Assembly: GCA_902812385.1 (NCBI GenBank)
Contig: CADDZD010000017.1
Span: 1 to 37,270, forward strand
DNA: 37,270 nucleotides
Source of the DNA: Clostridia bacterium
GTDB taxonomy: Bacteria; Bacillota; DSM-12270; Thermacetogeniales; Thermacetogeniaceae
Direction of reading: 5' to 3'
The translations under genes were made by a program, and so were the position numbers. Position 1 is the stretch's first letter. Each line of letters starts with the position of its first letter. Shown piece after piece: positions 32,529 to 37,270 of this stretch. The notes below the pieces were generated by a model. The model was not told the origin of the DNA, ran no database searches, and was given only the letters and a program-made list of their open reading frames with translations.

Positions 32529-33707
32529 TCAGATTATTCCAAGCTTCTTACCGGCAGAAGTGAAGGCATCCAATGCCATATCCAGATCTTCTTTGGTGTG
32601 GGTAGCCATCACCATTGTCCTGACTCTGGCCTTGCCTTTTGGCACGGTGGGAAAGGCAATCCCTGTGCAGAAAACCCCCTCCTCAAATAATGCTTCACTG
32701 AAGGCCATGGCGAGCGAACCCTCTCCCACGATCACCGGAGTAATGGGGGTTTCACTCTGACCCGTGTCAAACCCCAGCTCTTTTAAGCCTCTCTTAAAAT
32801 ACCTGGCGTTTTCCCACAGCTTCTCCTGCAAGTTCTCTTCAAGCATTACATCAATGGCTGCCATGTTGGCTGCAACCACTCCAGGAGGATGCGCCGTACT
32901 GAACAGGAAGGGTCTGCCCCTGTGAATCAGGTAGTCGATCAGCTTCCGGCTTCCGGCGACATACCCACCCAGGACGCCAATAGCCTTCGATAGAGTCCCA
33001 ACCTGGATATCTACCCGCCCGTGCAGTTTAAAGTGGTCTACCGTACCCCGGCCGTGGTCACCCAAAACACCACTGGCATGGGCATCGTCCACCATGACAA
33101 CAGCGCCATACTTTTCCGCCAGTTCCACAATCTCCGGCAGCTTGGCAATGTCTCCGTCCATGCTGAATACACCATCGGTCACAATCAATTTCAGGCGGTA
33201 CCCGTCGCTTGCTTTAAGAATATCCTCTAAGGCGTTCATATCGCTGTGGGGATAAATTTTTTTATCCGCTTTCGTCAATCGTATACCGTCAATGATACTG
33301 GCATGGTTCAAAGCATCACTAATAATCAGGTCCCCCTTTTCGAAAAGGGGTTCTATTACTCCCATATTGCTTGTGAAACCGGATTGAAAAACCAGCACCG
33401 CCTCGGTATGCTTAAATTTCGCCAGCTTTTCCTCCAGGGCCACATGCATGCTGAGGGTACCGGCAATGGTGCGTACAGCTCCCGCACCAACCCCATACTC
33501 CTCAGTGGCTTTTTTTGCGGCTTCGATTAACCTGGGATGTGTCGCCAACCCGAGGTAGTTATTGGACGCCAGGTTGATAACTTCTTTACCGCGTATGGTG
33601 ACCCTTGGCCCCTGAGGTCCTTCGATTACCGGAGGCAGGTGAAAAACCCCATCCCTCTTTAAATCTTCCAACTTTTCACTCAACACTCTCTCAAGCGTCT
33701 TATTCAT
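32529..33707 (-). CDS. kbl: Glycine C-acetyltransferase (2-amino-3-ketobutyrate CoA ligase)
   Basis: Splits 2-amino-3-oxobutyrate with CoA into glycine and acetyl-CoA. The 392-residue alpha-oxoamine synthase has [14 protein letters not shown] near residues 45-58, [11 protein letters not shown] with the PLP-contact Asp/His, and the PLP lysine Lys241 in [13 protein letters not shown]. Related synthases such as BioF share these motifs; direct pairing with tdh settles the identity. It starts 35 bases after the tdh stop with GGGACGGG upstream. Its glycine feeds the riboswitch-controlled gcv genes. Confidence 0.95.
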   Translation of the reverse strand: MNKTLERVLSEKLEDLKRDGVFHLPPVIEGPQGPRVTIRGKEVINLASNNYLGLATHPRLIEAAKKATEEYGVGAGAVRTIAGTLSMHVALEEKLAKFKHTEAVLVFQSGFTSNMGVIEPLFEKGDLIISDALNHASIIDGIRLTKADKKIYPHSDMNALEDILKASDGYRLKLIVTDGVFSMDGDIAKLPEIVELAEKYGAVVMVDDAHASGVLGDHGRGTVDHFKLHGRVDIQVGTLSKAIGVLGGYVAGSRKLIDYLIHRGRPFLFSTAHPPGVVAANMAAIDVMLEENLQEKLWENARYFKRGLKELGFDTGQSETPITPVIVGEGSLAMAFSEALFEEGVFCTGIAFPTVPKGKARVRTMVMATHTKEDLDMALDAFTSAGKKLGII

Positions 33708-33742
33708 TGCATATCCCGTCCCTCAAGTTATTGTAATAAGCT

Positions 33743-34771
33743 CTATGGATAAAGGATAACTTTACCACACTCACCCGCATTCATTGCTTGAAATCCTTCC
33801 TCAAAACGCTCCATGGGCAGTTTGTGGGTGATAATGGGAGATACATCAAGGCTGCCGGAGTTGAGGAGTGCCGCTGTTTTATACCAGGTGTCCCACATTC
33901 TCCTGCCGGTAATTCCCTTGATGGTTAACCCTTTAAAGACAACGTCATTAGACAGGTCTATGCATACCTCCTCTGGATAAACACTGAGCAGCGAGACAGA
34001 CCCGCCGTTCTTAACAAGCTTTAATCCGTTTTTCAGCGCTACTGCATTGCCACTCATTTCTAAAAGGATATCTACACCCTCGCCACCCGTATCTTCCATA
34101 ATTGCATCAACGACATCGGTGCGCAGCGCATTGATTACCACGGCGGCACCCATTTTTTCGGCAATGCCTAACCGGTAATCATTTACATCAACGGCATATA
34201 TCTTTTCCGCACCGACCGCTGCAGCTATTCCCACACAGAACATCCCGATCGCACCGCAACCCATAACAATAACTGTCTTGGTCGATATATCATGGGACAG
34301 GGTTGTCAGAACAGCATTTCCTATCGGATCTTGAAGCGAGGCAACCTCCGAAGGTAGACTTTCCTTGTTTCTCCACAAATTAGTTGCAGGTACTCTGACA
34401 TAATCCGCGAAAACCCCGTCAAAGTCCACCCCAAGGATGCTGTAATTCCGGCATAGATGGGCCTGCCCCGTACGGCATTGATAACACTGCCCACAGATCT
34501 TGTGACACTCCACACTTACATAATCTCCAACCTTCCAGCCCTCGACTTCTCCACCAACTTCGACGATCTTTCCCGCAATCTCGTGGCCGATAATGAGAGG
34601 CGGCTTAATCCTGTTTGCGGACCAGTTATCCCAGTTATAGATGTGCAGATCGGTTCCGCAAATCGAGACTGCCTCGGCCTCAACCAGCACATCATGAGGG
34701 CCCACCTCCGGTATTTTTACCTCTTTCAGAACTGCCCCGGCCCCGGCTTCGTTTTTGACTATAGCTTTCAT
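33743..34771 (-). CDS. tdh: L-threonine 3-dehydrogenase
   Basis: Oxidises threonine to 2-amino-3-oxobutyrate with NAD+. The 342-residue zinc alcohol-dehydrogenase-type protein has catalytic zinc ligands Cys38 (SICGTDLHIYNWD) and His63-Glu64 (GHEIAG), a structural zinc site at Cys93, 96, 99 and 107 (CGQCYQCRTGQAHLC), and an NAD-binding segment VIVMGCGAIGMFCVGIAAAVG. TDLHIYNWD is characteristic of threonine dehydrogenases. The frame is open to 34897, but the ATG at 34771 starts the conserved region and has GAAAGG just upstream. It is the first gene after a sigma-54 type promoter. Confidence 0.95.
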   Translation of the reverse strand: MKAIVKNEAGAGAVLKEVKIPEVGPHDVLVEAEAVSICGTDLHIYNWDNWSANRIKPPLIIGHEIAGKIVEVGGEVEGWKVGDYVSVECHKICGQCYQCRTGQAHLCRNYSILGVDFDGVFADYVRVPATNLWRNKESLPSEVASLQDPIGNAVLTTLSHDISTKTVIVMGCGAIGMFCVGIAAAVGAEKIYAVDVNDYRLGIAEKMGAAVVINALRTDVVDAIMEDTGGEGVDILLEMSGNAVALKNGLKLVKNGGSVSLLSVYPEEVCIDLSNDVVFKGLTIKGITGRRMWDTWYKTAALLNSGSLDVSPIITHKLPMERFEEGFQAMNAGECGKVILYP

Positions 34772-34892
34772 TTTGCCTTTCACTTTGAAGACATCTCCTA
34801 TGACATTTTTGTGATTTTTGGCTGATATAAAGAATCTATAACTCAGCGTTCCTTTTACTACTCTGTGAATTCCACCGCCGAGATTATCTACA

Positions 34893-34908
34893 CGCAAATA
34901 GCATGCCA
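34893..34908 (-). promoter_or_regulatory. Sigma-54 (-24/-12) promoter of tdh-kbl-ald-glyA
   Basis: The minus strand reads TGGCATGCTATTTGCG. It fits the sigma-54 consensus TGGCACGNNNNTTGCW with the invariant GG and GC at the correct spacing and only two differences outside them. The predicted start is near 34882, giving a leader of about 110 bases before tdh. A sigma-54 activator gene starts 455 bases away on the opposite strand, which strengthens the call. Confidence 0.75.
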
Positions 34909-35178
34909 GCCTGTTCGAATATTGATCCCAGGTACATAATGTGAGACTAATATGGGGGCAGAGATTATATTAATATTTGATTATTTATCTCAAACTTGAG
35001 ACAGATGCTTTAAAGGGTAAAAACAAACTACTTGAAGACAACTCCAATCATGTACATTATAATTAGTGATAGAAAACAGTTTGCCACGCAGTGGCTCGTG
35101 GTTCCTCCGGTCATACCCGGCGTCTCAATCCTAGAACTATGGATGTCTCATTTTTGAAACTTACTGAAACATGTTTTC
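34909..35178. other. Divergent control region between tdh and the sigma-54 activator gene
   Basis: No gene is seen. The region is AT-rich and contains several copies of a TCTCA/TGAGA half-site (near 34940, 34988-35001, 35133 and 35155). It also has a short hairpin GCCAC/GTGGC (35083-35095) and the 10-bp palindrome AAACATGTTT near 35167. This is the kind of sequence in which enhancer sites and a DNA-bending protein would act on the sigma-54 promoter. Confidence 0.45.
34988..35001. promoter_or_regulatory. Candidate upstream activator site (palindrome)
   Basis: A perfect 6-bp inverted repeat with a 2-base centre, TCTCAAACTTGAGA. It is centred about 110 bases upstream of the predicted sigma-54 transcript start of tdh, the usual distance for an enhancer bound by a Fis-type helix-turn-helix. 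Binding by the neighbouring regulator is inference. Confidence 0.5.
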
Positions 35179-35206
35179 TTGTCTCTGTTAAGATAACGGG
35201 GATAAT
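35179..35206 (+). promoter_or_regulatory. Possible sigma-A promoter of the sigma-54 activator gene
   Basis: TTGTCT (35179-35184) and GATAAT (35201-35206) with a 16-base spacer on the plus strand, about 150 bases before the gene start. The -10 box is good, the -35 box weak. Confidence 0.4.
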
Positions 35207-35363
35207 ACATTTGAATATAACCTTGTGACACTTTCTGCCTTTAACCTGTTACGGTTTAACATGACCAATCATTAGACATCAACAACACCCGACCTCACCG
35301 GGCAAAGATATAATCTCTTTCAAGTTCCATTTATATAACTCATTCCGAAAGGGGGATTGGAGT

Positions 35364-37130
35364 TTGGTAAATTTATCGGACATAGCAGATTTTGCTCAAC
35401 AGGTTGCTCAGGCCATCTCCTCTGCACTTGATATTGAAGTGCAAATTATCGACAGGCAACTGAGGTTGATTGCGGGGACAGGTATGTACTTCAATAGAAT
35501 TAATGAAATCTTTGATGTTACCTCCGCCTGCCATCATGTTATGGAAACAGGACATCCGCTTATAATAGAGGAGGCAAAAAAGCACAAGATTTGCCTGCAA
35601 TGCCGTTACCGCCCAACCTGTGCCGATCTGGCTGAGATCTGTTATCCGATCCTTTTGGACGATTCATGTGTAGGAGTGATAGCCTTCATAGCCCAAAGAG
35701 AGGATCAACAGCAAACCCTTATCGCCAGAAAAGATACCCTGCTGATGTTCATCGGAAAAATGTCAGCGATGCTGGCTTATACCCTACGGTCATATGAACT
35801 TAACCGGCAGATCTCGAGGCTGATTGATTCCCAACAAACCATCATGGATTCGATCCAGGAAGGATTAATTTCCATTAATTCAGAGGGGCAGATCGTATTT
35901 GCAAATCAAGCTGCCGCAATTCTCATCGGCATTGCACAAACAGACCTGCTGAAAAAGCCGATTCATGAGATCTTTCAATCATCAGAAGAGATAATGATGT
36001 GCATGAAGCAACAAAAAACAATGGAAATAGAGTTGTTTACCAAAGTTTCGCTTAAAGCCAAACAATTCATTGGAACAGTTACCTCAATTATTGGATACGA
36101 TGGGGAACCCGGCCTGGTGATCTGTTTTAGAGATATCGAAGCCATTCCCAAAGCAATCCGGAACTACTTAAGGAAAGAGCGCAAAATAACCTTCGACGAC
36201 ATCCTGGGCAAAAGTCAGGCTATACTAAATGCCAAAAAACGGGCATTCCAGGTCGCAAGCAGCGACTCGTCGATTTTAATAACCGGAGAAAGCGGAACAG
36301 GCAAAGAGATGTTTGCAAGAGCAATCCATTATGCCAGTGCGCGCTCTTCAGGACCCTTGATCAGCATTAACTGCGGGGCAATACCCGAGGGATTACTCGA
36401 GAGTGAACTGTTCGGTTATGAAGAAGGGGCTTTTACAGGTGCAAAAAAAGGCGGCAAACCCGGCCAGTTCGAACTGGCAAATAACGGCACGCTTTTTCTC
36501 GACGAAATCGGTGATATGCCGTTACACCTGCAGGTCAAATTGTTAAGGGCCATCGAAGAAAAGCAGGTCCAAAGAGTGGGAGGCACAAAGCCTATCTTTG
36601 TCAATGCCAGAATCATTGCTGCAACAAACAAGAATCTTGAAAAGATGATTTCGTCTGGTGAATTCCGGGAAGATCTGTTCTATAGACTAAATGTCATTCC
36701 TCTTCACATCCCTCCTTTAAGAGAAAGACCGGAAGATATCGAAACCTATCTGGCACATTTCATAGACAAGTACAATGCGCTCTTAAATAAAAAAATTGGA
36801 TATCCTACCGATGAGGTAATTGCTATACTTAAAAATTATAGCTGGCCGGGAAACGTAAGAGAATTAGAAAACGTCATAGAATACGCCATTAATTTGGAAA
36901 CCGGACCCAAGATCAGCGTTTCTTCTCTACCGGAGAAACTTCTTTCATCGCAACACCCGCTACCAAGTTACAGCACTAAGGTAAAAGATCTTGAAAAAAA
37001 GGTTCTTATTGAGGCGATAAACAAGTACAAAGATAAACCTGACAAGGTTCAGCATCTATGTGCATCTTTAGGAATCAGCCGATCAACCCTATATAGAAAG
37101 CTCAAACAGTTTAATTTAAAAATTAAATAG
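35364..37130 (+). CDS. Sigma-54-dependent transcriptional activator with cysteine-rich sensor and PAS domain
   Basis: A 588-residue enhancer-binding protein. The N-terminal sensor (about 1-145) holds a cysteine cluster at 77, 80, 86 and 93 (CLQC...C...C), plus Cys56, that could bind metal or an Fe-S cluster. A PAS domain is at about 155-260. The AAA+ domain (about 278-510) has Walker A GESGTGKE at 309-316, the sigma-54 contact loop GAFTGA at 356-361, and Walker B LFLDEIGD at 378-385. A Fis-type helix-turn-helix (ASLGISRSTLYRKLKQF) ends the protein. It starts with TTG, with AAGGGGG 8 bases upstream. Divergent placement from the sigma-54 promoter of tdh suggests it activates threonine/glycine catabolism. 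Confidence 0.93.
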   Translation: MVNLSDIADFAQQVAQAISSALDIEVQIIDRQLRLIAGTGMYFNRINEIFDVTSACHHVMETGHPLIIEEAKKHKICLQCRYRPTCADLAEICYPILLDDSCVGVIAFIAQREDQQQTLIARKDTLLMFIGKMSAMLAYTLRSYELNRQISRLIDSQQTIMDSIQEGLISINSEGQIVFANQAAAILIGIAQTDLLKKPIHEIFQSSEEIMMCMKQQKTMEIELFTKVSLKAKQFIGTVTSIIGYDGEPGLVICFRDIEAIPKAIRNYLRKERKITFDDILGKSQAILNAKKRAFQVASSDSSILITGESGTGKEMFARAIHYASARSSGPLISINCGAIPEGLLESELFGYEEGAFTGAKKGGKPGQFELANNGTLFLDEIGDMPLHLQVKLLRAIEEKQVQRVGGTKPIFVNARIIAATNKNLEKMISSGEFREDLFYRLNVIPLHIPPLRERPEDIETYLAHFIDKYNALLNKKIGYPTDEVIAILKNYSWPGNVRELENVIEYAINLETGPKISVSSLPEKLLSSQHPLPSYSTKVKDLEKKVLIEAINKYKDKPDKVQHLCASLGISRSTLYRKLKQFNLKIK

Positions 37131-37134
37131 CCAG

Positions 37135-37220
37135 TCCGATCACCCTGGGTCAAGTCCCATTCTTTCTGTAAAAACGTAGACAGCCTGGTTCAAGCCACAA
37201 CATCATGTTGATCGGACCTT
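37135..37220. repeat. Wide 9-bp inverted repeat after the sigma-54 activator gene
   Basis: GTCCGATCA shortly after the stop codon is repeated inverted as TGATCGGAC near 37211-37219. Between them lie two loosely similar strings, CCTGGGTCAAGTCCCA and CCTGGTTCAAGCCACA. No T-tract follows. The structure may belong to a gene or element beyond the window edge. Confidence 0.35.
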
Positions 37221-37270
37221 CTATCGTGATCGTCATTGCTGACGCTGCTTTCAGGAATCAACCCCAAACT

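Noticed and set aside
34772-34897. N-terminal extension of the threonine dehydrogenase frame by 42 codons
   Set aside because: The extra residues are not part of the family, and the sigma-54 transcript start would fall near 34882, inside the extended frame. The ATG at 34771 has its own ribosome binding site.
37180-37200. GGTTCAAGCC resembling a tRNA T-arm
   Set aside because: No acceptor, D or anticodon stems can be built around it, so it is not a tRNA gene.

Overview
The window looks like chromosome of an anaerobic, low- to mid-GC Firmicute, most likely a clostridial or Peptococcaceae-type organism. The reasons are a T-box leader, a tandem glycine riboswitch, strong AGGAGG-type ribosome binding sites, frequent GTG/TTG starts, a sigma-54 activator with a cysteine-rich sensor, and a complete set of genes for oxidising glycine, serine, threonine and alanine. 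The genus is inferred from gene content only. Almost every gene is on the minus strand; the exceptions are a HAD phosphatase near 7.1 kb and the sigma-54 regulator at the right end.

Region 1 (1-7.8 kb) holds housekeeping and biosynthetic genes: an aldo/keto reductase cut by the window edge, a patatin-like phospholipase, a COG2509-type FAD protein, a two-gene aromatic operon (aroF-pheA) behind a T-box leader with a probable Phe specifier, upp, and a HAD hydrolase.

Region 2 (7.8-19.5 kb) is an accessory catabolic block on the minus strand. It holds a PucR-type regulator, a DUF917 protein, a complete peptide/Opp-type ABC importer (lipoprotein, two permeases, two ATPases), a nitroreductase-family protein, a small unrecognised protein, a broken ORF with an in-frame TAG, and an M20 metallo-amidohydrolase. 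The block looks like an uptake-and-cleavage pathway for an unidentified amide- or peptide-like compound.

Region 3 (19.7-35 kb) is an amino-acid oxidation island. Serine goes to pyruvate through sdaAB-sdaAA. Threonine goes to glycine and acetyl-CoA through tdh and kbl. Alanine goes to pyruvate through ald. Serine and glycine interconvert through glyA. Glycine is oxidised by gcvT-gcvH-gcvPA-gcvPB-lpdA, and lplA supplies lipoyl groups. A tandem glycine riboswitch precedes gcvT. A sequence matching the sigma-54 consensus precedes tdh, and a divergently transcribed sigma-54 activator (35364-37130) lies beyond it, so threonine/glycine breakdown appears to have two layers of control.

The most unusual structures are non-coding. 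(a) Three copies of a composite repeat, made of conserved flanks around a long, sequence-variable, multi-armed inverted repeat, lie at 17.2-17.74 kb (two in tandem) and 21.93-22.2 kb (one, inverted); they bracket pucR-sdaAA-sdaAB-ywlG. (b) The T-box leader and the glycine riboswitch each carry one full sensor but two terminators, the second preceded by only a remnant of the sensor's 3' end. No tRNA, rRNA, CRISPR array or transposase gene was seen.
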